A DNA stretch of 64,000 bases from Monomorium pharaonis (Eukaryota; Arthropoda; Insecta; Hymenoptera; Formicidae). Positions 52,701 through 64,000 of this stretch are shown here, one piece after another. A program made the translations under genes and the position numbers. Numbering within the stretch: the first letter of the stretch is position 1; every line of letters begins with the position of its first letter. The notes below the pieces were generated by a model, which was not told the origin of the DNA, did no database searches, and worked only from the letters and a program-made list of their open reading frames with translations. Where the stretch lies: positions 2,256,001 through 2,320,000 of the forward strand of contig NC_050474.1 of NCBI RefSeq assembly GCF_013373865.1, written 5' to 3'.

Positions 52701-53546
52701 CAACGGTGCTCGTCCATAAACTTTTCAAGATGCGTATAGTTAGTAAAAAGGGGGAACAAAGCTCGTTTCCTTTAAGTCTTTAAGAGTACGCAAAATGTGC
52801 ATTTTTTAAAAAAGATTTAACTATAAGACACTGCTCGAAACCAAAGGGATGTTCTATTTGTCTTAAATGATACAGCTCTCACTGTCATTATAAGTTTTTT
52901 AAATATATGTATAAGATACCATCAAGATTAAATCTACAAGTTTTTCAAGAATTAAAAAATGACTTTTTTTTGTCAATACGTATAAATGGAAATATAAATT
53001 GGAAATATATTGAATTTACATGTTAAGCAATGCATTTTAAATAGTGTTACGAAAACTTAAAATTAATTACGAGAAATTTTTGCATATTATTTTACATATT
53101 ATAACATTGAATTCCAACATAATAGCGACGTTCCTTATATTTCAGCTAAAAATTATCTTCTAAATTTAATTTTTTCAATATTTCTTGTAGACAGAGGTAG
53201 GTTAAATTTAGATAAGATCGAATTACTGATTAAAGTGTTAATTCATTGATGAATGCTATTTCCGAATGTGATACCATGTATAACACCATGTGGCGGTTGT
53301 ACCATTGATCGAAAGGTGATAAGTAGAATCGATTTTAATAGTTATACACATTATCGATGGTTGTGTATATAAAATCAATGTATAATGATACATATGTATC
53401 AATGTCAGTACAATGTATCATATTTTCAAGTGAATGTACTATGTTCTACAGTCATCTGTCACCGAAAACAAACGTCAATTCCAATCATTCGAAACATTTT
53501 GACAATCACAATTCTGTGAAATCTGGAAATGCTAATTGTAAATGCG
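46750..53546. other. Gene-poor stretch with several weak ORF islands
   Basis: Islands lie at about 47020-47310, 47850-48100, 49860-50060 and 51290-51540. At 49934-49982 a 49-base segment is bounded by a fair acceptor (tttctgagatccttgcag) and a strong donor (GCAA|GTAAGG), a possible mini-exon with no frame evidence. The + frame at 51310-51537 ends coding-like (PPDLNATHALLLVQMALKGK), but both strands are open there. Between islands the sequence is AT-rich. The frame at 50507-50860 is listed separately. Confidence 0.45.
50507..50860 (+). CDS. Unrecognised 117-codon open frame, possible exon
   Basis: This + frame is open from after a TAA (50504-50506) to a TAA at 50858-50860. Its composition is coding-like throughout (for example FQDENAIRSLGVSVDLLPHG, then EESTMQKPSADAPSYFPATV). 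The first ATG in frame comes at about codon 63. No acceptor stands out, and the minus strand is also partly open (50258-50641 and 50648-50833). One or two frames of this length are expected by chance in a window of this size and composition, so the call rests mainly on composition. I see no domain. Confidence 0.22.
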   Translation: MLRIFVEFRNIIQTEFQDENAIRSLGVSVDLLPHGYFRDETLSHHVGLCTYLKVENVSEESTMQKPSADAPSYFPATVIAGKMVSPRCENRNIRYGGTARTLSESLNRHTLNGTSFA

Positions 53547-53750
53547 TTAAAATACAATTTGACATAAACGTTTCACAAAATCTTCAGTTATCTTGATGAT
53601 AACTTGATTGATATTTCCATTATTCTGAATGCAAGTGAAATAACAATCGACAATTTTTCTGAAGGATACAACCAGTAGAAGCAGAGTAAATACTGCTGAG
53701 TTCTTGACAATCATTTTAAACATTAGATTGCATACAAGCATCCACTGCAT
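53547..53750 (-). CDS. Candidate small secreted peptide (67 codons)
   Basis: An ATG at 53750 (minus strand) opens a 67-codon frame, with further ATGs at codons 4, 10 and 13. From codon 13 the product reads like a secretory leader: a lysine, then a hydrophobic core (AVFTLLLLVVSF), then a short polar stretch and a cysteine. The predicted mature part is about 33 residues with three cysteines, two of them spaced CxxxC near its start, and a K/E-containing tail. CxxxC near a leader recalls several insect secreted families, including odorant-binding proteins, but the rest does not fit one well enough to assign. There are no neighbouring exons or TATA box that I can support. It could be chance. Confidence 0.25.
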   Translation of the reverse strand: MQWMLVCNLMFKMIVKNSAVFTLLLLVVSFRKIVDCYFTCIQNNGNINQVIIKITEDFVKRLCQIVF

Positions 53751-55310
53751 GAGCTTTTATTGCTTAAAGAATTTTATTATTTAAAATATAATTTATTAGC
53801 AAAGATTTTAGAAATGGAAATTAAAATGGGAAAAATTTCACCCAGATTACTTATTTTTTAGAGTTTTGTTAAACTTTTCATTTTTAACTTTTTTAGTTGA
53901 AAATCTAGTATCGCCGTTATAAAGGTTGCACGGGAAAAAATTACGAATTCACCAGCCGACGTACACCGAGGGAATCGATTGAGGTGTATCGCGACTTATA
54001 GTTCGAACACGTTATATGAGAAAGCTTCAAAGGATTGATATGAACATCGCAATATCATTGGGGAGAACACTAGCCGCGGAAAGTAGCTCTACGGGCCACA
54101 GTTCTTGCTGTAAGGTGGTACTAGCCCTGAGGGATGCAAATTAAACGTAAAATGAACCGACACTCACGATTTAAAACTGGGTCATTGAATTTATAATTCA
54201 TCGCTATGTCACGTTCTGCAGGGAGGATATTTACAGAAGGTACCACGTGTGGTCCATTTAAAAAGAAATGTTATATACTATCGTCGCTGATACAGAAATT
54301 AATTTACACATTCATTCAACACTATAGTAAACGTTTATTCGCATTTAGCTTTTAAATGTCCTTACCTATTACCTATTAAATGTCATGTACTGAACACTTA
54401 ACAATAGTGTTCTTTGCACGTTCCAGCTATCTCAAAGTGCGCGATTACATATAATATTAAAATCCAGAGATTATTTTATGAATATATCTCTCGCGTCTGG
54501 ACTTATCTCCTTTGTCATATTTAACCTGTTCTGGTAAAGAAAAGAACACTGTCTAAGCCACTGATCGGGTCCCTGAAAACCGGATTTTCCGTTGGGGCTT
54601 AAGTCTAAGCTTAAGGGACTTCCTGTTCGAGGGTATATGTATATACGTGCCATTGTTTGAGACACACGAACTAGTATGCGTTAAGCCTTTACTTTTAAAA
54701 TGGCGGAGAATTGATGTCCTCACAAATCGATAATCGAACTTAGCACAGCTTCTCGTAGCACATGATGGTCTTTTGGGAACAATAAATTCTGTAAGGATAT
54801 GGAAAACAATAGTGAAGGTCTTTACGCAGAAATAAAACACAATGCAGGGTAATAAATGTGCTATAAAAATTTGAAAAACATACAATGTATTGAAAATATA
54901 ACTTTGAATTATTTTACATCGCGACTGACAGATAATTAAGAGAATACGTAAATGATAGCTAAAAATATAATATAATAATTAAAACGTTTATTTCGCTTGA
55001 TGTAATAGCCAGATTATCTCTTGCTTGCGAAGTGACTACAAAAAATAGGCTATTCGGTCAAACTGTAATTGCGGCACTTTGTTAAGTGGTCTCAATTACA
55101 ACGCGCGACAAACAAGAACGTTTAACAGGAACTCCTAAACATTTCCGCGTACACTTCCGCATTTCTTGAACAACTCTCGTCACGTCATCACCAACAGTTG
55201 TAAAGAAGCAGTTGTGAAAGAATTGACAATGTTGTAGCAGACTGCGCAAACTGCCATAAAAATTGTGAAATGTTCCTTTTTTACAAAATGTGTCAAAATT
55301 ATTTTTATTT

Positions 55311-55354
55311 GAAAAAGAAAAAAGAGAAAGAGAAAGAGAAAAAGAAAGAAAAAG
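55311..55354. repeat. (GAAA)n/(GA)n purine tract
   Basis: An imperfect run of GAAA and GAGAAA units on the + strand. Confidence 0.88.
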
Positions 55355-57069
55355 GTACTAAAGTATGCTAAAAAATAAAATAATATGAAGTTGAATAAAA
55401 ATATTAAAAAATTTAATGTTAATTATTTTAATAAACAATTTTAGAACAAGCAAACTTATATGTAACTAGTGTAGTTTAACGTTATATAGCTACTACACAT
55501 CCGTACAGTAATTATCGTACACATTATCTTTCATAGATTAATATCCATCTAAATGTGAAACGCTATTTAATAACTGTCTCGCTTTATGATCATAAATGCG
55601 ATTAAATTGATCACATCGGCAATTTTAATTCTGTTACATATTATTGGTTAATTCCATCACAAGTGGAGTAATTTACTCTAAAACCATAATGCATTATACT
55701 GGCGAAACAAATCCGAATTTTCACGCTCCATCGTTAAATTCCCGGTAGTTTACCTCGGAACTGTTATTTTAAGAACTTCCTAATGTTTTTCCAATAGAAA
55801 TATTTTAAACAAAAATATTTTAGTCATTACAAAGTCGTATAAAAGCGCAAAGAATTTTAAAAAATACCGTTGACAACGAAAATTTAATCGTGAAATGACA
55901 AATACATAACGTAAAATATAATTTGTATAAGTATTTTGGAAATTTATCTAAATTTGATTTTAAAAAAAATTAATGGACAGCATATTATAGACAGCATATA
56001 AATCTTTATTTATTTTTTTTTCTTGTGTTTCTATCACGGGTTTCCCAATTTTATCACATCACCACATAGAAATACCTATATATTAATAAAGCTTTTACGT
56101 CGCTGCCTTTCACAGAGCGTGCAAGCCAATTTATCCCAGAATAGACCATAATGCCACCCCTTTGAGCTGCAATTTTACTATTAATTTCCATTATGACACC
56201 AATAAACTCTTTTTGCAAAAGTATGCGCAGCCACTTAATTTCTGACGGCACTTCTATCGGGCACGCACGTGTGTGACAGCTACTTAATACAATAATAGAC
56301 TCTTGTGTGCCTTTACAAAAGTTCAATGATTAAAGACAGGGGGGAAAAGCCTACGGCGTCACTATCAAAGGGCGTCTCATTATACTTTTTATGAAAAAAA
56401 AAAAAGTTTTACTGAAAGGCGGTAGCTTATGCACGCGATATAAAGTTACTCTAAAGTTACGTCCTTGACCATGTGTAAAAATGATCAATAATGGAAAAGC
56501 ACTGAACCTAATATCGAACGTCTGGCTATTAATAAACAAATAATTAATCGATCCTAAAGAATACTTATAAATTCAAAATAGATTTAATTACTTTCGAAAT
56601 ATACTTCATAATAATAAAAAAAAGATTCAGAGACTTCTATCGTCTGGTAGCTTTCAACATTTAATTTCTCGCTCAAGCGCATATCACAAGGAAGATGTTC
56701 ATCTCCATCACATTTCTAATCGGAACTTTTGTATTATTTTCGTATGTCAAATACTATTGTATTCTTAAGTATATTTATATAAAATATTTGCAATAAATTG
56801 AATAAACGCGTGATTTTATTCGTTTTTATTATTATCTTATTGTTTTTGCAAGAGAATTTCGATCAGCTATAAACACAAATTCGCAATTATATTTATGACC
56901 TCGAAAATAATAGGATAAAATTATCACAGTGGCGAAACAATTCACAATTATTCTCACAATTAGTCTAACTGCATTGACATAGTTTGAAAATATATTCTAT
57001 ATAAATATAACTTTCTCGTAAAATTTAATAAATTCTTGTTGATCCTTTGTTACTTTATATATTATTTGT

Positions 57070-57090
57070 AAACACACACACACCCACACA
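57070..57090. repeat. (CA)n microsatellite
   Basis: About ten CA dinucleotides interrupted once by CC. Confidence 0.88.
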
Positions 57091-60000
57091 TATAAAATAT
57101 TATAAACTGAGGCGATTTAATTATCGACTAGTCTTTAATAGTCTTAAACGGTTCAAACTATTATTAACATCAATGCCGAGAATTACGGGACGTATGAGAA
57201 ACTTTTTATAGACTTCAAACGATAACTTAGTATTACGTGTCATTATGCAATCATCGTTCTCTGTTCTTATTTAGTATTGTTATTCGACATCTCTGTTATT
57301 ACACCACGTTTCGCGCATTTCGAAGTAAACGTGAACATAATGTGAAGGATCCTACAAGCTGACGCGGAATACGGGATGCAGAAGAAAAGCAATGCACGGG
57401 AAAAATGGCACCTAACCAGTAGGATTATATGAGGTAACATTCACGCGCGCGCGATTCCTCAAGTGAAACGTTTCTTTCTTCTCTCTAGAATATTTATTAT
57501 AGATTTAAGTATATTATTAACTTTATTATTAATTTTAACTTAGCCTTACGATAGAAAAACTTTATTAAAGTGTATCTGGTTCAACTATTTTTTTATTTCA
57601 TTTCATTTAAAGTAATAAAAAATTCATGTATATATTTTCAAATTTCTAGAACAAATATCTATACTTCTTTTTGGAAAATAATAAAAAGAATAATTTAACA
57701 TTTTTAAGCATTAAAAAAATTTTAAAAGCACAAATTGGATAAATAAATAAAAATAGATCGGAATAATCAGGTCTTAAAAATTAAGCATATTCTAGCTGCA
57801 TGGCAACAATTGATTGAGAGATAGAATTGTTGTTGTATATATACATCGGAAATAAAGCAATACATTTTGGTTGTCTTATTCAGACGCGGTTGTAATATAT
57901 AGTGCTATATATATTCTAATTGCGCGACTATAGTTCAACGCATCATAAAGCTCCCGTTTCCGATATTTACACGCGCATCATTTGTTGATCTCAGCGCTAA
58001 ATCTCCGTCTCGATTAATTCCCGTCCGCCCATCTTGGCCTACTCTGTCTCGCAGAACCCAACCCCATGCTAATGCAAGCTGCAATTTGTATAATTTCGAA
58101 ATGGGTTAAGTACGCGTCGGAGCATCCGAGGTCGATAACTTTTTCTACTTCCGCGATAGAACGTCGTTATCTGCACGTGCTCTTCCGCAACGGCGCTCGT
58201 TCCAAAGCATAGTGCTTACTTTACATTTTAATGTCTCTGGAGTCACGTCGACATCTCAAAGTGCTACTAATTTCATGGACCTTTAACTGTAAACTCGTCG
58301 ATCGCGCTTTCTAGTTATATGTCGAATAAAATCTCATGGCAAAGACGCATTCTTTTATTGATCAGTTTATAAAAAAATTTACAGTCGCATATTTTGTAGT
58401 ATAGTCTTTGACGTATAATTATAATTACATACAATAACCAGACGTCGTATAATACCACTTCCAATTGAGTGATTTTGAATAGTTGATGGTGTTAGTTACG
58501 AAGCATAGCATTAATCGTGATTGCTGAGGCGTTAAGACGTTGCGATAATTAATGTTATATATAATCTGATTATTGTTTATCCCTAATATAAAGAGACAAA
58601 ATGGACATAACTCTAAAATCTTACATAGATGACATCAAAAATTAATTAAAAAGTTTAATAAAATTTCTAACAAACTATAGTCTTATAAAAAATGACATTT
58701 TTTATAGAAAAATAGAATAAATAATTCAGAATAAATGTTTTAATTCTTTTCTATAGCTCGTTGCGTAATATGCAAAATTAATTCGGGAGGAAAAAATTGC
58801 CTTCTAGTTATTTAATTTTACATATTAATATATTTCATGTAATTTTTATAATTCAGTCAGATTTTTAAAACTTTAACAGAATTGTAGGAAAAATTATCTA
58901 CAAGATTTTTAATTTATTTAATTTTATTAATATTAACTCTCTTAAAAAAATGTTTACTAAAATTAAGAAACTAAAAACTTATTAACGGTGTAATTATATT
59001 AGCAATTATATAGTTGTCAAATCATTATTAACGAGCTCGGAAGACGACAAATATATTTTGTACTGTCATATTTGTATGGTCTTCTTCGTGCAAGAAGTTC
59101 GGTCGACGAAAACTACCGACGACGGAAGCTATAAGTGCCATCAAGTGCAATAATTATCATCGTTACAGCCCGTTTCTCGCTCTCGTAAAAACTTTATGCA
59201 TACGTAGCAAAATTTAACTGCAAGCTCCACTAATTAGCGGCGTTAAATGCAACGGATGCTTACAAGCGCAAATAGCGTTTCCACCGTGATATTTTAGACA
59301 GTTGCCTTTTCACAATGCTTCATGATACTCGTTAAACATATAAATATTGCTGTATATTTGTAGTAAAATGTTTTTGTTATAAAATAACTTTTTACATTTT
59401 AATTTTAAGAGAACTGATTTATATAAAAACGACACTCAATTTGCCGTGCGGAAAAATATTGTTAACAGAGTAAAAGATATTCTTTTATAAACTATCAACT
59501 TCGTAAAATTATTAAATACTTATTTTCAGAGTTATTTAGCTTTTATTGCTTCATCTTTCTCCTAACCCAATATTTCGTAATATCACAACGACAACTTCAC
59601 GCACACACAATCAATCTCTTTATGTAATATTCATAAATTTGCACAGTCACCTTGCGGATGCTGATGCAAAAAGTTTCACGGGAATTGCTGCAGCGAGATA
59701 ATGACAGAATATAAACGACGTAGACACGTGGGATTAATCTGGAGCAAATTTCTGAATCGATTTTTCAATGAATCTCACCACCTGAACATATAAAACCGAA
59801 ATCACTTAGACTATACTAAGGCCGTAGAAATTCAATCGGCACAATGGACATCCATATTCGACAGATAAATCACTGTTTGTAGATATTCGTCCAAAGCCCA
59901 TAAATCGTAATCCTTTTGTATTCAAATGTTCATGCACCACATGTTCTCTCAGTCTCGCGAGTGACAGCGGTTGGTATGAAAATCTATTATAAATATGTTG

Positions 60001-61455
60001 CTCATATTTCTTTTGTATTTATCACTTAGATTTCAGTTTCATACATTAATTTTATAAGAGCGTAAAAATTATAACGTAAATAATAAGTGGTGTTACGGAA
60101 TGCATTGTACAATACAATATGTTAACTTAATAATTCACCTTTTTACATGTAGTTTTCTTCTCAAGATTTAAAAATTTGATAGAAAGTGACAATAATGAAT
60201 TAATCAATTTTCTCACGCAATTCAAAGCAACAATTTATTTGAAGCAACTTTTCTTGCGATTTATTTATACAAAATTAATAGGAATTAAAGCAACAATAAA
60301 TGCGAGAATAAATTTTTGTTTCATTGCGCGATATTTATTTCTTTCGACGTTTATTTCCTTCACGATACTCAAACTCGGATGTACATCCTATTGCGTTTTG
60401 CATTTCCCGATTGAAGTGTAATTCGCCAATTAATTTCCGTATGTGCGGATTACAAAATCGATTTTTCACGAAGCAAGGAGCAAATTGTTTGTTAAGAGAA
60501 AGTGTACTTTCGACCAATTCTGACATTTTTTAGTGCGCAGTTTTATTTTGGTATTTAAAAATACGAAAAACAATAAATCGGTAAGTCTTAAAATCTTTCT
60601 TCTTACTCCCTTCCCTCCTCTCGATTTTTTGTTAATTTAAATTGTTATTTTTATATATGCTTTTAACATTAAATAATTGAATTCTGGTCAAAGATACAAC
60701 AAGAAATGACTTATTACATGCGACTTTGACATTTATCTATACGTGCCATATACAAAATCATCGTGCTACCGTTCTCATGCTAATTCCCAAAGCAAGCAGA
60801 TAGTAGCATGAGACTGTTGTTGTATTAATGTCATCATATCATCATATCCTCTTGTCTCTCGATAGCAAACATTATCTCATCTTACGATTATGATAAGCGA
60901 TCATGCAACTTTTTAAGAGTAAATAGCAAATGATAAGGTTTATTTTTCTTTCATCTCATGATTACTTTTCCACGTCATAGAAGGTTACCAAAAGAGCCTA
61001 TGATCACGAAGAGCATGAACTCATAATATCTTTAATACAGAGATCCTTTCTTCTCTTTTGCAATGCTTTTAAAACTCAATTCAGTATCCCGACAATGTTA
61101 ATCGCGACCGCTTGCGAAAGTCCCGGGCGAAACGTTGGGAGGATGAATTTCACGAAAAAGAAAAGCAACTCGTTCTTTATGACCTCTGCACAAAGTGTGG
61201 AACGGCGAGATGGATTTTTCTCTTCGAAGAAACACTTCGATATAGGGTAAACGAATGAAGAGTCATCCCGTAATCTTCAAACTAAAACAAACTTCTCACA
61301 CTTGCAAGAGACGGAAAGAAATCGTAACGCGGTTCCTTCCAAGTTTCCATTATTCCTCACTCGAACGAAATATTTATTGCGTCACGCATACATATACACA
61401 CGTAATACGACTTTTAGAATCCAACTCTTTTCCGAAGCGAATTGTTGTGCCAGTC

Positions 61456-61552
61456 ATGTCAGTCATCATATTAATTAACGTAATCTTTCTTTTGACAAGA
61501 CTTTCAACAATCAAAACAGCGTGCTTCGCAGATGTGAACACATACATCGGGA
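61456..61552 (+). CDS. First coding exon of an Ig-superfamily gene: signal peptide
   Basis: An ATG at 61456 opens a 32-codon segment that reads as a secretory leader. Its hydrophobic core is VIILINVIFLL and a plausible cleavage follows ACFA, before DVNTYIG. It ends at a GTATGT donor (GGGA|GTATGT, GT at 61553-61554), leaving one base, A. The Ig exon at 61833 needs exactly one base and begins GG, so the joined codon is AGG and the frame passes through the junction. The intron would be 280 bases. I chose this ATG over the in-frame ATG at 61255 because the earlier start would bury the leader behind 67 mostly polar residues. The donor lacks the usual G at -1. The phase match and leader make the exon likely, but it is inferred. 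Confidence 0.55.
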
Positions 61553-61832
61553 GTATGTGCAATGAACAATACTAAATATTGCTGTAATAATATGTAAATT
61601 ATTTTCGATCGAATACAAAATATATTTACAGTATACGAGGACGCGGTATGGAATTGTGTGTGTGTGTGCGTGTGTGCGTATGCGTAAGCTTTTTACACGG
61701 TTACATATACGAAAATGGTGCAATAAAATAATTCGCTCCCTTATTACGCACGTTTTGCTGAGCATAATCGATATTTAGCTCAATTATGAACTCAATTTCA
61801 CACGAATCACCACGAATGTATGTTTGTTTTAG
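61553..61832 (+). other. Predicted intron between leader and Ig exons
   Basis: 280 bases with GT...AG ends. The acceptor is preceded by a T-rich tract (tgtatgtttgttttag). It contains a (TG)n microsatellite at 61654-61679. Confidence 0.5.
61654..61679. repeat. (TG)n microsatellite in predicted intron
   Basis: About 13 TG dinucleotides with CG interruptions, lying inside the predicted first intron of the Ig gene. Confidence 0.9.
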
Positions 61833-62022
61833 GGAGCGGCGAACCGTGGTTGAGAAGCGAGAAGCAGGCCGAGTTGGGAACGGAGGTTTTACTACCCTGT
61901 GTCCTGAAATCACCGCAGTGCGAGGGTCTGCATAGCATCAAGTGGTACCACGGACCCACGAGGATTTTCATTTTCAGCGAGGACGCCGGGATTATACGCG
62001 GCAATAACGACTTTGCTGCCAG
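61833..62022 (+). CDS. Ig V-set half-domain exon, cell-surface Ig-superfamily protein (beat/sidestep-like)
   Basis: A 190-base exon with a good acceptor (gtttgttttag) and donor (CCAG|GTAATT). It encodes the N-terminal half of an immunoglobulin V-type domain. Strand A/A' is near SEKQAELGTEV; the B-strand cysteine is in LLPC (residue 55 of the joined protein); the C-strand tryptophan is in SIKWYHG (residue 70, the usual 15 residues later). The exon then runs RIFIFSEDAGIIRGNNDFAA and ends before the F-strand YxC, which must lie in the next exon. Splitting of an Ig domain by an intron is common in such genes. A further cysteine (residue 62) between B and C strands is extra. The leader plus Ig start means a secreted or membrane protein with the Ig domain outside the cell. 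LxSxKWY resembles beat and sidestep family domains, which act in neuronal adhesion and axon guidance. Family membership is inferred and the exact gene is unknown. The reverse-strand frame here is a shadow. Confidence 0.85.
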
Positions 62023-64000
62023 GTAATTAAAGTATTATATTGAGACTTGAATGCATAATGCTAGTGGGTTCAGCTCGTGCCTTGACTTAATTAAGCCACC
62101 TCTCTTGTCTCTATTTTTGTTTTTAGAAACCAAGTTAAATTTTATTATACCTTAATATATTTCGTGGTGGAAATTGAACTCATAGTATAAATTTAGTAAA
62201 ATTCATAATAATAACCTTTAATTTTGCAATGTAAATCAAATTTATATTTTTAAAATATTGTCGTATACAAATAATGTTTCTCCAGTAAAAAAATTTGCGT
62301 TATTTATATTTTTATTTTATATACATTTTAAAATACTTGAGATGCAATTTTACACATGTTTATTTTACAAACAAATTAAATTTTTTGGGGTGTTGTTATT
62401 GGTTTGGTTATTTTTATTAACATTTGTACAATTTCTATCTTTTGAGGCGACAGTGACGTTAGAAACACTATAGTATGTTATACAACTAGTTACAAGCAAA
62501 CACATTTCCTTGAATTTTCAATTTGGTAATTTACCGGTTTCCATGATTTGTAACTATCGCAATTATGCTCATTCCAGGGTCATCACCCTGTAATTACGTT
62601 TTGTGGTTCGCGGTCTACATTTAGAGACCGTGTAGCTTCAAATACGTCAAATGCGTTAAATGAGCACGTGAATATGCACATGTGAATATATGTATATGTG
62701 AATATATGTATATGTGAATATTCATAGAGCATGAAACTTCTGATTGGTAATTATCAAAGTCTCTTTGATTATTTTATTATAATAATATCCGGCTTACCGT
62801 TATCCCTACAGTTGACTCGACACAGTTTACATATTATTCATATATTCATATGCAAAATAATTAACACGTAACGATGTGTTAGACTCTCTTAATCAAGTGG
62901 ATATACAATAATAAGTAAATAACAAATAAATTTGTAAATGAATTAATTAATAAACAATTGATAAACACAAAATGGATGTTATTAAATATTAAGTTATTTA
63001 TATATTATTTTATTTACGTTATATATAATATCAAAGAGCTACATAAATTACAAAGAGTATAAATAATAAAAATTATTATTTTATTAATAAAAATTATTTA
63101 ATTAAATAATTATTAAAAATTATTACACAAAAATTTGTACATTTAACAAGTGAGATAACTTTATTATCTCCAAATCATTAAGCCAATTAGCTATGTCTTT
63201 TGATTGTAACTCTTGTAATACAGTTACTTGTAATATAGTTATTTACCCATTGTCATCGTTACTGCCTAATTGCAAGTTGCAGCTAGGCGTACGAACTCGA
63301 ATCCAAAGTGTTCCTTAGAGATTTCATCCGATAACCGTGTTTCCTCCGTGTGTCAATTAATCAAACTAAACTCACCAATATTCTTGAATAACAACGAAAA
63401 ACAATAAGCTTTATTGAATAGTGTTACAATGATTTTTATCTTATTTATTTTCTCAATTTTTCAAGCAAGTTATATAATAATATTTTAAAAGATAAATTTA
63501 ATTACATTATTCCCAAATTAGATAAAAATTTAATTTAATATTAAGATTTATTAATGCATAGTATTTTGTAATGTACACCAAAGATGTTATTACGAATTTA
63601 ATCGAGAGAGATAGAATGTAAGCAGCAGTAGTATTTTTATGCGTTATTTCTTGCAATAAACAGAGACAGATGTTGCTATTGTAAACTTTGTGCAAGTGAA
63701 AAAAAGAATGCTATCGAGAAAATGTTCGCTCGGTACTGTGCACTTTGTTTGATACAACATGCTGCATCTGTTGAAAAATAACGAGATCACTTACAATTAC
63801 ATGATAATAAAAGACAAACACAATTGATACATATATACATATATATTTACATTTGTATAGAAGACAATCCTCAGATATTTTCAATACATTTCAACATAAT
63901 TTTTCAACGTAGTTTTTCTTTTATTTAAAAGATTTATTTAAAAGGTGTGTACATGCATAAAGTTTAAAATATAAAGATATTTTTATATATTTGCTCAATT
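62023..64000 (+). other. Intron of the Ig gene, continuing past the window
   Basis: AT-rich DNA after the GTAATT donor. I looked for an exon with the F-strand YxC motif of the interrupted Ig domain and found none up to 64000, so the intron is at least 1.98 kb. It contains a 16-bp tandem repeat at 62680-62721. No other gene is visible. Confidence 0.6.
62680..62721. repeat. 16-bp tandem repeat, about 2.6 copies
   Basis: The unit ATGTGAATATATGTAT is repeated exactly twice and followed by a partial third. A related CGTGAATATGCAC precedes it. Confidence 0.88.

Larger units (their letters stand above)
53751..61455. other. Gene-free stretch upstream of the Ig gene
   Basis: AT-rich with modest GC patches at 53930-54260, 54470-54720, 57950-58320 and 61080-61330. 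An A/G-rich tract at 55311-55354 and a (CA)n tract at 57070-57090 are present. A 51-codon + frame at 61095-61250 and an ATG at 61255 lie just before the signal-peptide exon, so part of 61080-61455 may be 5' untranslated sequence. No TATA box or clear initiator was identified. Confidence 0.5.

Noticed and set aside
53926..57410. Shared GCACGGGAAAAA motif at about 53927 and 57389, considered as a TIR like CACGGAGAGAA
   Set aside because: No inverted partner was found for either copy, and the match is only about 12 bases.
61095..61250. 51-codon + frame ending at a GGGTAAAC donor-like site
   Set aside because: Its phase does not fit the Ig exon and there is no leader; at most it is an upstream ORF.
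61255..61455. Upstream in-frame ATG for the leader exon
   Set aside because: It would place 67 mostly polar residues before the signal core; the ATG at 61456 gives a normal leader, so this stretch is more likely 5' untranslated.
61807..62004. Minus 65-codon frame over the Ig exon
   Set aside because: It is the antisense shadow of the Ig exon.
1..64000. tRNA, rRNA, CRISPR array, known microRNAs
   Set aside because: No cloverleaf with A and B boxes, no rRNA-like block and no regularly spaced repeats were seen. A few conserved insect microRNA sequences that I could recall were not found; a covariance-model search would be needed to exclude others.

Overview
This window is AT-rich eukaryotic DNA (about one third G+C by eye, not computed). 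It has large (CT)n and (TA)n microsatellites, short non-autonomous DNA transposons with TA or TTAA target-site duplications, and spliceosomal exon/intron structure at its right end. No operons, bacterial-type genes, rRNA, tRNA or CRISPR array were seen. The overall look (insect-type repeats, CpG-bearing GC islands in AT-rich DNA, a beat/sidestep-like immunoglobulin exon) suggests an arthropod, probably an insect and possibly a hymenopteran such as an ant. That assignment is inference.

The only confident protein-coding gene starts near the right edge on the + strand. A signal-peptide exon (61456-61552) is followed by a 280-base intron and an Ig V-set half-domain exon (61833-62022). The two splice in phase. 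The gene continues beyond base 64000. It should encode a secreted or cell-surface immunoglobulin-superfamily protein.

The other roughly 60 kb is a gene desert, either intergenic or the intron of a larger gene. It carries five recognisable foldback or terminal-inverted-repeat elements: 4895-5352 and 46487-46749 (the same TIR start, TA duplications); 13384-13658 (TTAA duplication); 15162-15371 (pogo/Tigger-like TIR); and 20914-21253 (perfect 50-bp TIRs). A sixth, older foldback lies at 40048-40335. Two diverged copies of a coding-like segment lie 1.35 kb apart (36945-37122 and 38293-38476). The second sits in a reading frame broken by one TGA, which looks like a decaying duplicated gene.

Several GC-richer islands hold open frames of 50-135 codons with exon-like features: 14684-15091 minus, 35523-35738 plus, 42426-42591 plus, 45494-45802 minus, 50507-50860 plus, and 53547-53750 minus (signal-peptide-like). 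A window of this size and composition should contain one or a few open frames of about 120 codons by chance, so these are low-confidence candidates. No convincing novel multi-gene system was found. The most interesting items are the Ig gene start, the paired MITE family with a near-perfect hairpin, and the duplicated decaying coding segment.
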